Below, piece by piece: positions 6,770 to 13,483 of a DNA stretch of 26,669 nucleotides; the stretch's first letter is position 1, and the number at the start of each line of letters is the position of its first letter. The position numbers and the translations under genes are program-made. Location: the NCBI GenBank assembly GCA_964638245.1, contig CAZWZG010000026.1, forward strand, positions 1 through 26,669. Reading direction: 5' to 3'. The notes beneath the pieces were generated by a model. That model was not told the DNA's origin and did not search any database. It worked only from the letters and a program-made list of their open reading frames with translations. Source of the DNA: CAZWZG01 sp964638245 (GTDB lineage Bacteria > Pseudomonadota > Alphaproteobacteria > Rhodobacterales > Rhodobacteraceae).

Positions 6770-7047
6770 TCCGTAGCGTCGGCATACTGGCACTGCTCAT
6801 GCTGGCTGCGTGCGGCCCGGTTTCCCCGGAAAGGGTGGCGGATCAGTGCGAAGAGCGCGCGCGCGCGGCAACCGGTCCGACAGGAACCATAGGCGTTGGC
6901 GTCAACAGCGAGCGCGGCGGCGTGATCAATGGCGAAATCTCAATCACAAGTGACTTCATTCTGGGGCGCGACCCCTTTGAGGTCTACGACAGTTGCGTAC
7001 GCGCTCGAACCGGTCAGGGGCCAATCCGCCCCCTCGATTTGGGCTGA
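6766..7047 (+). CDS. Small predicted lipoprotein encoded between sdhA and sdhB
   Basis: A 93-residue protein read from a TTG codon that overlaps the sdhA stop (TTGA). The only in-frame ATG downstream would destroy the signal peptide, and an AAGGCG ribosome-site-like sequence lies upstream within sdhA. The N-terminus (IRSVGILALLMLAACGPVS) is a lipoprotein signal with lipobox LAAC, so the mature protein would be lipidated at that cysteine and face the periplasm. Two further cysteines (QCEERA and SCVRARTG) could form a disulfide. The centre (GTIGVGVNSERGGVINGEISITSDF) is glycine-rich and beta-like. It lies 12 bases before sdhB, so it is co-transcribed with complex II. Function unknown; an assembly or stability factor is only a guess. 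Confidence 0.75.
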   Translation: MIRSVGILALLMLAACGPVSPERVADQCEERARAATGPTGTIGVGVNSERGGVINGEISITSDFILGRDPFEVYDSCVRARTGQGPIRPLDLG

Positions 7048-7059
7048 GAAAGGCAAGAC

Positions 7060-7839
7060 ATGGTAGAACTCGTCCTTCCCAAGAACTCTCGCATCAAGAC
7101 CGGGAAAACATGGCCGAAGCCCGAAGGGGCCACGAATGTCCGGGCGTTCCACGTGTATCGCTGGAACCCCGATGACGGGGAAAACCCGCGGGTGGACACG
7201 TATTTCGTGGACATGGACACGTGCGGTCCGATGGTTCTGGACGCACTGATTAAGATCAAGAACGAGATCGACCCGACTTTGACCTTCCGGCGGTCGTGTC
7301 GCGAAGGGATCTGTGGATCCTGCGCGATGAACATCGACGGGATCAATACGCTGGCCTGTATCTACGGCATGGATGAGATCAAGGGCGACGTGAAGATCTA
7401 TCCGCTGCCGCATATGCCGGTGGTCAAGGACCTGATCCCCGACTTAACCCACTTCTACGCGCAGCATGCTTCGATCATGCCGTGGCTTGAGACCAAGACG
7501 CAGCGTCCGGAAAAGGAATGGCGGCAGTCCATCGAAGATCGCAAAAAGCTGGACGGTCTATACGAGTGTGTGATGTGCGCGTCCTGCTCGACGTCCTGCC
7601 CGAGTTACTGGTGGAACGGAGATCGCTATCTCGGGCCAGCAGCGCTCTTGCATGCGTATCGCTGGATCATTGATTCACGCGATGAGGCGACAGGCGAGCG
7701 GTTGGATGACCTTGAAGATCCCTTCAAGCTCTATCGCTGCAACACGATCATGAACTGCGCCAAGACATGTCCGAAGGGGCTGAACCCAGCGCAGGCGATC
7801 GCGGAAATCAAAAACATGATGCTGGAGCGCGCAGTTTAA
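7060..7839 (+). CDS. sdhB: Succinate dehydrogenase iron-sulfur subunit
   Basis: A 259-residue electron-transfer subunit carrying three iron-sulfur clusters between SdhA flavin and the membrane quinone. The [2Fe-2S] ligands are Cys80, Cys85, Cys88 and Cys100 (CREGICGSCAMNIDGINTLAC). The [4Fe-4S] and [3Fe-4S] ligands are in CVMCASCSTSCP (Cys170, 173, 176, 180) and CNTIMNCAKTCP (Cys227, 233, 237). WWNGDRYLGPAAL, next to the quinone site, is intact. The ATG at 7060 is preceded by AAAGG at a suitable distance. It is the last gene of the sdh operon and converges on deoD, with only 33 bases between stops and no obvious T-tailed terminator. Confidence 0.97.
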   Translation: MVELVLPKNSRIKTGKTWPKPEGATNVRAFHVYRWNPDDGENPRVDTYFVDMDTCGPMVLDALIKIKNEIDPTLTFRRSCREGICGSCAMNIDGINTLACIYGMDEIKGDVKIYPLPHMPVVKDLIPDLTHFYAQHASIMPWLETKTQRPEKEWRQSIEDRKKLDGLYECVMCASCSTSCPSYWWNGDRYLGPAALLHAYRWIIDSRDEATGERLDDLEDPFKLYRCNTIMNCAKTCPKGLNPAQAIAEIKNMMLERAV

Positions 7840-7872
7840 AACCGACGCGCGCGCCCGGCATTTGGGAATGGA

Positions 7873-8577
7873 CTAGGGAAACGCGGCCTCCAAGGCCATT
7901 TCGACCATATCCCCAAAGCTTTCCTGTCGCTCGGCGGATGGCAGTTCTTCTTTGGTGATCAGGTGGTCCGAAATGGTCAGAATGGCGAGGGCTTTACGAC
8001 CATAGCGTGCCGCGAGCGTATAAAGCTCTGCCGCTTCCATTTCGACGGCCAATATACCGTGGCGGACCATTTCCTTATTCAAGTCAGGTCGCTCGTCATA
8101 AAATACATCTGACGAATAAATCCCGCCGATATGTGTCTTCACGTCTTTCTTTTCGGCGCTGGCAGCGGCGCGTTGAAGCAGGCCCCAGTCGGCGCATGGC
8201 GCATAGCTTAGTTCCTTGAATATCCCGCGCGAGGGCGTCGAAATCGTGGAGGACGTCATGGCCAAAACTACATCGCGTAGCCCGATATGCTCTTGCATGG
8301 CACCCGCAGACCCAATGCGGATCAGCGTTTGCGCATCGTAGTCGCGGATCAATTCATTCGCGTAGATCGAAAGGGACGGCATGCCCATGCCCGAACCCTG
8401 AATTGTCACCGGGTTTCCCTTCCACGTGCCCGTGAACCCCAGCATACCGCGCACTTCATTCACAAGCCGCGCGTTCTCCAGGAACTTATCCGCCGCCCAG
8501 CGGGCCCGATAAGGGTCACCCGGCAAAAGGACTGTTTCCGCGATGTCGCCCTTTTCGGCGCCGATATGGATGGTCAA
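7873..8577 (-). CDS. deoD: Purine-nucleoside phosphorylase, DeoD type
   Basis: A 234-residue hexameric-type (high-molecular-mass) purine nucleoside phosphorylase that splits purine (deoxy)nucleosides with phosphate into base and (deoxy)ribose-1-phosphate, for salvage in the cytoplasm. Motifs: the start TIHIGAEKGDIAETVLLPGDPYRA, GSGMGMPSLSIYANEL, RIGSAGAMQ, VEMEAAELY (nucleoside binding) and TISDH. The start is TTG at 8577-8575: it gives exactly the family N-terminus, and GGAG lies eight bases upstream, while the nearby ATG is out of frame. It shares a 58-base divergent gap with the DUF4329 gene. A second, trimeric-type phosphorylase (punA) lies at 17353-18147. Confidence 0.95.
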   Translation of the reverse strand: MTIHIGAEKGDIAETVLLPGDPYRARWAADKFLENARLVNEVRGMLGFTGTWKGNPVTIQGSGMGMPSLSIYANELIRDYDAQTLIRIGSAGAMQEHIGLRDVVLAMTSSTISTPSRGIFKELSYAPCADWGLLQRAAASAEKKDVKTHIGGIYSSDVFYDERPDLNKEMVRHGILAVEMEAAELYTLAARYGRKALAILTISDHLITKEELPSAERQESFGDMVEMALEAAFP

Positions 8578-8635
8578 AGCATTTTCTCCATGGCAAGAAC
8601 CCGGCAGAGTGTGAGCCGGTGTGAAGGTCAGCCTA

Positions 8636-9154
8636 ATGCGAGTTCTAAGATTTGTACCAGTCCTGCTTTTGTCTGCAATGCCGGCAAGCGCCCAGTCGCA
8701 GGACGAAATCACTTTCGTCAAAGAGCTATTCGCCGAGCTGCAGCAGAAGTCTTTTGAGCGCAATCGCGAGTATTGCGGCTTTATCGGCTATGATGCGGAC
8801 GGGGTTCTTGTGGCCAATCGAGCCAAGCGCGGGCGCGCTGACAGTTGCACACCCCGTTGGCCGAACCGCTTGGATGTGATCGCGTCCTATCACACCCACG
8901 GCGCTTATGACGTCGACGCATGGTCGGAAATTCCATCCGGCGACGATATGGAAAGCGATGAAGCGGACGGTGTCGATGGCTGGGTTGCCACGCCGGGCGG
9001 GCGGTTTTGGTATATCGACACCGAGGATATGGTCACCTTTCAGGTCTGCGGCATCGGGTGTTTGCCGCAGGATCCCAATTTCGTGCCCGCGCCAGAAGAC
9101 AATATTCAGCAAAGCTATAGCTACGACGAACTCGTCGAAGTGCTGGCCAATTAA
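8636..9154 (+). CDS. Secreted DUF4329 / JAMM-like protein
   Basis: A 172-residue protein with a Sec signal peptide (RVLRFVPVLLLSAMPASA, cleavage near residue 19). The body fits the DUF4329 pattern: REYCGFIGYDADGVLVA, then ASYHTHGAYDVDAWSEIPSGDD, then GWVATPGGRFWYIDT. The residues Glu45, His86, His88, Ser101 and Asp104 reproduce the E...HxH...SxxD order of JAB/JAMM metalloprotease-fold proteins, though with 12 rather than the usual seven residues between HxH and Ser. Four cysteines (47, 71, 138, 142) suit an oxidising periplasm. I chose the ATG at 8636 (GAAGG upstream); an in-frame GTG lies at 8621. Its stop overlaps that of the convergent H-NS-like gene. Substrate unknown. Confidence 0.8.
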   Translation: MRVLRFVPVLLLSAMPASAQSQDEITFVKELFAELQQKSFERNREYCGFIGYDADGVLVANRAKRGRADSCTPRWPNRLDVIASYHTHGAYDVDAWSEIPSGDDMESDEADGVDGWVATPGGRFWYIDTEDMVTFQVCGIGCLPQDPNFVPAPEDNIQQSYSYDELVEVLAN

Positions 9155-9483
9155 ATCTTCAGATCGTCCAGGGATTTACCGCCGTCCAATGCCGCTTTGA
9201 CCCAAAGCGGCTGACGTCCACGCCCGGTCCATGTCTGCGTTTTGTCTGCCGGGTTTCGGTATTTCGGCGCGACCTTCTTTCCTTTAGCAGCGGACGGCTT
9301 TTTCTTTTTCGCTGGTGCTTCGAGAATATCCTTCAGGTCCACGCCATAGGATTTCGCCAGCTTTTCGGCGGCCTTGCGCGCTTCATCCAGTTTGTTGGTT
9401 TCCAGAAATGCCAGTCGTTTTTCGACGTCGCTCTTGAGTTTCAAGAGCTGCTTTTCAGTCATATTCTTTAGATCAGCAGCCAT
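9151..9483 (-). CDS. H-NS family nucleoid protein (HvrA-like)
   Basis: A 110-residue DNA-binding protein with an N-terminal oligomerising coiled coil (about residues 5-45, KNMTEKQLLKLKSDVEKRLAFLE), a lysine-rich linker (residues 58-70, AKKKKPSAAKGKK), and the C-terminal H-NS DNA-binding motif YRNPADKTQTWTGRGRQPLW (residues 75-94), where GRGRQP is the minor-groove hook. The ATG at 9483-9481 is chosen because GGAGG lies a few bases upstream; the alternative ATG 12 bases earlier overlaps that site. In Rhodobacter the relative HvrA affects photosynthesis and nitrogen genes, and many Roseobacters carry several paralogues. It lies downstream of ecm on the same strand, with a 55-base gap, and could be co-transcribed or independent. 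Confidence 0.9.
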   Translation of the reverse strand: MAADLKNMTEKQLLKLKSDVEKRLAFLETNKLDEARKAAEKLAKSYGVDLKDILEAPAKKKKPSAAKGKKVAPKYRNPADKTQTWTGRGRQPLWVKAALDGGKSLDDLKI

Positions 9484-9538
9484 ATTCGCCTCCATTTTTG
9501 AAGGTCATGGCGTTAATTCAAGGAAATTGCAATTCGCT

Positions 9539-11506
9539 TTATTCTGCGGCCATTGCGTTGGGGTCGGCCAATTCGACGATATCGAACATGATCCGGTTCA
9601 ATTCGAAGTCCTTGGGTGTATAGACACGGGCGACGCCCAGGGCGCGCAAGGCATCGGCATCGTCGTCTGGAATAATACCACCGACAACGACCGGGCGGTC
9701 CCCCAACCCTGCGGCATTCAACTTTTCAAGAATCGTGCGCACCAGCGGCATATGGCTCCCCGAAAGGATCGAAAGCCCGATCACGTGGGGGTCTGCTTCG
9801 GAAATCGTTTCCACCAATTCATCAGGCGTCAGTCGAATGCCGTCATAGGTAATGGTCATACCTGCATCGCGTGCGCGGGCGGCAATCTGTTCAGCGCCAT
9901 TGGAATGCCCGTCCAACCCTGGTTTGCCCATGAAGAACGCCAGTCGCCGTCCGAGCCGCGTCGACACGGCGTCGACGGCTTCACGTAGGTCATCAAGCCC
10001 TTCGGTTCTGTTGGATGGAGCAGCGCCAACTCCAGTGGGAGCGCGATACTGCCCAAACACCGAGCGGATCACATCGCCCCATTCACCGGTCGTTGCACCG
10101 GCCTTCGCTGCAGCAATCGTCGGCGGCATGATGTTGTCGCCCGTTCGTGCGGCAGCGCGGACCGCGGCGAGGGCGGCCTCGACGGCCCCCTCGTCGCGAT
10201 CTGCCCGCCACGCCGTCAGCCGAGCAATCTGATCGGCTTCGGCTTCAGGATCGGCCACCATGATGGCATCCTCTCCTGCGGTCAGCGGGCTCTCCTCCCC
10301 GGAGTTGTACTTGTTCACGCCGACAACCACGGTCGACCCGGCTTCGATCTTGCCGATGCGCTCCGAGTTGGCTTCGACCAGCCGGGACTTCATGTATTCG
10401 ATCGCGTTCACTGCGCCGCCCATGGCGTCGATCTGGGCCAACTCATGCCGTGCGCCATCTTTCAGCGCTTCAACCTTGGCGGCGACAACCGGATTGCCGT
10501 CAAACAGATCGCCATATTCAAGAAGGTCCGTCTCGAACGCCAGAATCTGCTGCATCCGCAGCGACCATTGTTGGTCCCAAGGCCGCGGCAGACCTAGCGC
10601 CTCGTTCCAAGCCGGCAACTGCACAGCGCGCGCACGCGCGTTCTTGGACAGCGTCACAGCCAGCATTTCCAGCAGGATACGATAGACGTTGTTTTCGGGC
10701 TGTTGCTCGGTCAGCCCAAGCGAGTTCACCTGAACGCCATACCGGAAGCGGCGGAACTTCGGATCCTCGACCCCGTAGCGCTCGGTACAGATTTCGTCCC
10801 AAAGCTCGACGAAGGCGCGCATCTTGCACATCTCGGTCACGAACCGAATGCCTGCATTCACAAAGAACGAAATTCGCCCGACCATGGCCGGAAAGTCCTC
10901 GGGTGCGACCTTGCCTTTAAGGTCGTCCAACACCGCGCAGGCCGTGGCGAGCGCAAAGGCCAGCTCCTGTTCCGGCGTCGCACCCGCTTCTTGCAGGTGG
11001 TATGAACAGACGTTCATTGGGTTCCACTTGGGCAGATGCGCCCGCGTGTAAGCGGCGACATCCGTGATCATGCGCAAGGACGGCTCAGGCGGGCAAACAT
11101 AAGTCCCCCGCGACAGGTATTCCTTGATGATGTCGTTCTGCACCGTTCCCTGAAGGGCGCTGACAGCCGCGCCCTGTGCCGCGCTCACGGCGAGATAAAG
11201 CGCGAGCAGCCAGGGCGCCGTCGCGTTGATCGTCATCGACGTGTTCATCTGCTCCAGCGGGATTTGATCAAACAGAACCCGCATGTCGCCAAGATGTGCA
11301 ACTGGCACACCAACCTTGCCCACTTCGCCTTTGGCCAGCTCATGATCACTGTCGTAGCCCGTCTGGGTTGGAAGGTCGAAGGCCACCGAAAGCCCGGTCT
11401 GTCCTTTGGCAAGGTTCCCTCGATAGAGCGCATTGGACGCGCTGGCGGTCGAGTGACCGGCATAGGTACGGAAAAGCCAGGGGCGGTCTTTGGATGTCTC
11501 GGTCAT
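9539..11506 (-). CDS. ecm: Ethylmalonyl-CoA mutase (coenzyme B12 dependent)
   Basis: A 655-residue mutase (also called MeaA) that converts (2R)-ethylmalonyl-CoA to (2S)-methylsuccinyl-CoA, a step unique to the ethylmalonyl-CoA pathway. The N-terminal catalytic barrel starts DRPWLFRTYAGHSTASASNA and includes SVAFDLPTQTGYDSDHE, EQMNTSMTINATAPWLLALY and NSLGLTEQQPENNVYRILLE. The C-terminal cobalamin domain has the motif GKPGLDGHSNGAEQIA from residue 527, with His534 as the lower cobalt ligand (D532-G-H534-SNG), followed by GLSILSGSH and VVVGGIIPDDD. The shorter N-terminus and this motif context distinguish it from methylmalonyl-CoA mutase, although the families are close. It is divergent from ccr across 256 bases that contain two shared palindromes. 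The ribosome site is weak. Confidence 0.93.
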   Translation of the reverse strand: MTETSKDRPWLFRTYAGHSTASASNALYRGNLAKGQTGLSVAFDLPTQTGYDSDHELAKGEVGKVGVPVAHLGDMRVLFDQIPLEQMNTSMTINATAPWLLALYLAVSAAQGAAVSALQGTVQNDIIKEYLSRGTYVCPPEPSLRMITDVAAYTRAHLPKWNPMNVCSYHLQEAGATPEQELAFALATACAVLDDLKGKVAPEDFPAMVGRISFFVNAGIRFVTEMCKMRAFVELWDEICTERYGVEDPKFRRFRYGVQVNSLGLTEQQPENNVYRILLEMLAVTLSKNARARAVQLPAWNEALGLPRPWDQQWSLRMQQILAFETDLLEYGDLFDGNPVVAAKVEALKDGARHELAQIDAMGGAVNAIEYMKSRLVEANSERIGKIEAGSTVVVGVNKYNSGEESPLTAGEDAIMVADPEAEADQIARLTAWRADRDEGAVEAALAAVRAAARTGDNIMPPTIAAAKAGATTGEWGDVIRSVFGQYRAPTGVGAAPSNRTEGLDDLREAVDAVSTRLGRRLAFFMGKPGLDGHSNGAEQIAARARDAGMTITYDGIRLTPDELVETISEADPHVIGLSILSGSHMPLVRTILEKLNAAGLGDRPVVVGGIIPDDDADALRALGVARVYTPKDFELNRIMFDIVELADPNAMAAE

Positions 11507-11536
11507 GGCGTAAGCAACTTTATTTCAACACGGGAA

Positions 11537-11565
11537 CTTCTCGCGCAATAACGCGTCGCTGTCAA
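11537..11565 (-). promoter_or_regulatory. Candidate ecm promoter
   Basis: On the minus strand a perfect TTGACA (11565-11560) directly adjoins the palindrome at 11566-11582. The hexamer 17 bases further on (GAGAAG, 11542-11537) is a poor -10, which is what one would expect of a promoter needing an activator bound just upstream. Predicted start is near 11530, about 24 bases before the ecm ATG. Confidence 0.4.
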
Positions 11566-11582
11566 TTTCCGCATTGCAGAAA
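11566..11582. promoter_or_regulatory. Palindromic operator candidate, ecm side
   Basis: TTTCCGCATTGCAGAAA is a 17-bp dyad with one mismatched pair. Its 15-bp core fits TTCYGC-N3-GCRGAA, the same pattern as the perfect palindrome at 11725-11739. It abuts the ecm -35 element, the classic position for an activator touching RNA polymerase. Confidence 0.55.
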
Positions 11583-11677
11583 CCGGTCATCGATCCCGAA
11601 ACAACGTAAAATAGGGGGAATCTGGGAGTATTAGCCATCCAGTGCGACATAAAATTACAAAAAATGCGAAAAAGTAT

Positions 11678-11706
11678 TTGTTAAGTTGCTGTCACGATCC
11701 TAGATT
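11678..11706 (+). promoter_or_regulatory. Candidate ccr promoter
   Basis: TTGTTA (11678-11683), a 17-base spacer and TAGATT (11701-11706) form a reasonable sigma-70 promoter embedded in an AT-rich stretch (about 11640-11690) that is unusual for this genome. The predicted start near 11713 gives a leader of about 50 bases that contains the second palindrome. Confidence 0.5.
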
Positions 11707-11724
11707 GCCGCGGAACAGCGTTGA

Positions 11725-11739
11725 TTCTGCGACGCAGAA
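11725..11739. promoter_or_regulatory. Palindromic operator candidate, ccr side
   Basis: TTCTGCGACGCAGAA is a perfect 15-bp palindrome around one central base. It lies about 12-26 bases downstream of the predicted ccr start and 24 bases before the ccr ATG. It shares the TTCYGC-N3-GCRGAA pattern with 11566-11582. A bound protein here would block or pause ccr transcription; in RNA it could form a seven-pair hairpin only if the tiny loop were opened, so a DNA site is more likely. Confidence 0.55.
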
Positions 11740-11762
11740 CTTTAGAAGGTAAGGACATGACG

Positions 11763-13052
11763 ATGGCTCTTGATACGAATACGCCCGTGACGTCGTATGA
11801 CGCTCCGAAAAAGAACCTCTATGATGTGGCCGAGATGCCGCCGATGGGTCATGTCCCGGCCAAGATGCACGCGTGGGCCATCCGGCGTGAGCGCCACGGC
11901 AACCCAGAGCAGGCAATGCTGCAAGAGGTTGTGGACACGCCCAAGCCGGATTCGAACGAGGTTCTGGTCCTCGTGATGGCCGCTGGTGTGAACTACAACG
12001 GTGTTTGGGCCGGACTTGGTGTTCCGATCAGCCCGTTCGACGTCCACAAGGCGGAGTTCCACATCGCCGGTTCTGATGCCGCAGGCATCGTTTGGGCCGT
12101 GGGTGACAAGGTGACCCGCTGGAAAGTCGGCGATGAAGTGGTCATCCACTGCAACCAGGACGACGGCGATGACGAGGAATGCAACGGCGGTGATCCGATG
12201 TTCTCGCCCAGCCAGCGGATTTGGGGTTACGAGACGCCCGACGGATCTTTTGCGCAGTTCACTTGCGTGCAAGCCCAACAGCTGATGCCGCGTCCCAAGC
12301 ACCTGACCTGGGAAGAAAGCGCGTGTTATACGCTGACGCTGGCGACGGCGTATCGGATGCTTTTCGGGCATGAGCCCCATGATCTGAAGCCCGGTCAGAA
12401 CGTTCTGGTCTGGGGCGCGTCGGGAGGACTTGGATCTTATGCGATCCAGCTCATCAATACGGCGGGTGCCAATGCGATCGGCGTGATTTCGGACGAAGAC
12501 AAGCGCGACTTTGTCATGGGGCTAGGTGCCAAGGGCGTTTTGAACCGTCGTGACTTCAACTGTTGGGGTCAGCTTCCGACTGTGAACAGTCCTGAGTACA
12601 AGGAATGGTTCGGAGAGGTCCGCAAATTCGGAAAGGCGATCTGGGACATCACGGGCAAGGGTGTGAACGTCGATATGGTGTTCGAGCATCCCGGCGAAGC
12701 AACATTCCCCGTTTCCACCTTCGTTGTGAAAAAGGGCGGCATGGTCGTCATCTGTGCTGGTACTACTGGCTTCAATCTGACGATGGATGCGCGTTACCTT
12801 TGGATGCATCAGAAGCGGGTTCAGGGCAGCCATTTCGCGCATCTCAAGCAGGCGAGCCAGGCGAACAGATTGATGCTGGATCGCCGCCTTGATCCTTGCA
12901 TGTCTGAGTGTTTCGGCTGGGCCGATATCCCGGCGGCGCATACGAAAATGATGAACAACGAGCACAAGCCGGGCAATATGTCCGTGCTGGTCCAAGCGCC
13001 CAAGACTGGCCTGCGAACTCTGGAAGACACGCTAGAGGCGAGTCGGGGATAA
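11763..13052 (+). CDS. ccr: Crotonyl-CoA carboxylase/reductase
   Basis: A 429-residue medium-chain dehydrogenase/reductase that reduces and carboxylates crotonyl-CoA to (2S)-ethylmalonyl-CoA with NADPH and CO2, the committing step of acetate assimilation by the EMC pathway. The N-terminus MALDTNTPVTSYDAPKKNLY matches Rhodobacter Ccr, as do MAAGVNYNGVWAGLG, HCNQDDGDDEECNGGDPMFS, WGYETPDGSFAQF, the nucleotide-binding VLVWGASGGLGSYAIQL, VDMVFEHPGEATFPVS and WMHQKRVQGSHFAHLKQAS. I chose the ATG at 11763 to match that N-terminus (AGGA seven bases upstream); an ATG two codons earlier at 11757 is possible. It is followed by a terminator and then by quorum-sensing genes. Confidence 0.95.
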   Translation: MALDTNTPVTSYDAPKKNLYDVAEMPPMGHVPAKMHAWAIRRERHGNPEQAMLQEVVDTPKPDSNEVLVLVMAAGVNYNGVWAGLGVPISPFDVHKAEFHIAGSDAAGIVWAVGDKVTRWKVGDEVVIHCNQDDGDDEECNGGDPMFSPSQRIWGYETPDGSFAQFTCVQAQQLMPRPKHLTWEESACYTLTLATAYRMLFGHEPHDLKPGQNVLVWGASGGLGSYAIQLINTAGANAIGVISDEDKRDFVMGLGAKGVLNRRDFNCWGQLPTVNSPEYKEWFGEVRKFGKAIWDITGKGVNVDMVFEHPGEATFPVSTFVVKKGGMVVICAGTTGFNLTMDARYLWMHQKRVQGSHFAHLKQASQANRLMLDRRLDPCMSECFGWADIPAAHTKMMNNEHKPGNMSVLVQAPKTGLRTLEDTLEASRG

Positions 13053-13085
13053 TTACCTAAAAGAGCGTGGCAAGTCATAAATTCA

Positions 13086-13113
13086 CGCTGGGGTTGTGCG
13101 GCCCCGGCGTTTT
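13086..13113 (+). terminator. Intrinsic terminator of ccr
   Basis: CGCTGGGG (13086-13093) pairs with CCCCGGCG (13102-13109) with one G-U pair and an eight-base loop, followed at once by TTTT (13110-13113). It lies 33 bases after the ccr stop, separating ccr from the luxR region. Confidence 0.75.
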
Positions 13114-13198
13114 CTGTAGGGTCAAAGGCGTCTGGAACGAAAAACCAGGGGGTTTGAATCGCACACCTCGCTATTTTAGGGGAGTTGGAAACAGCGAG

Positions 13199-13216
13199 TA
13201 TAAGCGGAGGTCCGCT
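13199..13216 (+). promoter_or_regulatory. Candidate -10 box and overlapping dyad upstream of the QS genes
   Basis: TATAAG (13199-13204) is a good -10 element, but 17 bases upstream there is only TTAGGG, a weak -35, so activation may be needed. Overlapping its end is AGCGGA-GG-TCCGCT (13203-13216), a perfect dyad with two central bases, near the predicted transcription start. A regulator bound here would probably repress. No convincing lux-box was identified. Confidence 0.4.
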
Positions 13217-13267
13217 CATGCTACGGTTGTGTGACGCGATAATCATCACCTTAGGAAAGTTACGGAC

Positions 13268-13483
13268 ATGGCAAACGATTGGATTTTGGACGTTCTGTCG
13301 GATCTGAAGACCTTCGCTGATAGCAATGGTCTTCCCGCTTTGGCGCTGCAGTTACAGGATGCAGCGCTGATCGCGGCGACAGAGTTGGCGTCTCAGGAAA
13401 GGCCGATCGAGGATGAGCGGTGGGGTGTCGGCCATGCTGGAGCGAATTATAGAGTCCTTGGAACGGGCACAAACGCAGGATGA
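13268..13483 (+). CDS. Small protein preceding luxR, function unknown
   Basis: A 71-residue protein with a good ribosome site (AGGAAAG, about eight bases before the ATG). Residues 1-45 (NDWILDVLSDLKTFADSN, then LPALALQLQDAALIAATELA) look like two amphipathic helices; the last 20 or so residues overlap the luxR start in another frame and look unstructured. There is no signal peptide or membrane segment. Its stop lies 70 bases inside luxR, so the two are probably translationally coupled. I recall similar short N-terminal sequences beside luxR genes in other Roseobacters but cannot verify this here. A role as a LuxR partner is a hypothesis. Confidence 0.7.
   Translation: MANDWILDVLSDLKTFADSNGLPALALQLQDAALIAATELASQERPIEDERWGVGHAGANYRVLGTGTNAG

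Noticed and set aside
5777..6793. Long open frame (338 codons) on the strand opposite sdhA
   Set aside because: It lies fully antisense to an unmistakable sdhA, has no ribosome site or family features, and long antisense frames are expected in high-GC coding DNA. The same holds for the long antisense frames opposite bmp, the ATPase, mch, ecm and the helicase.
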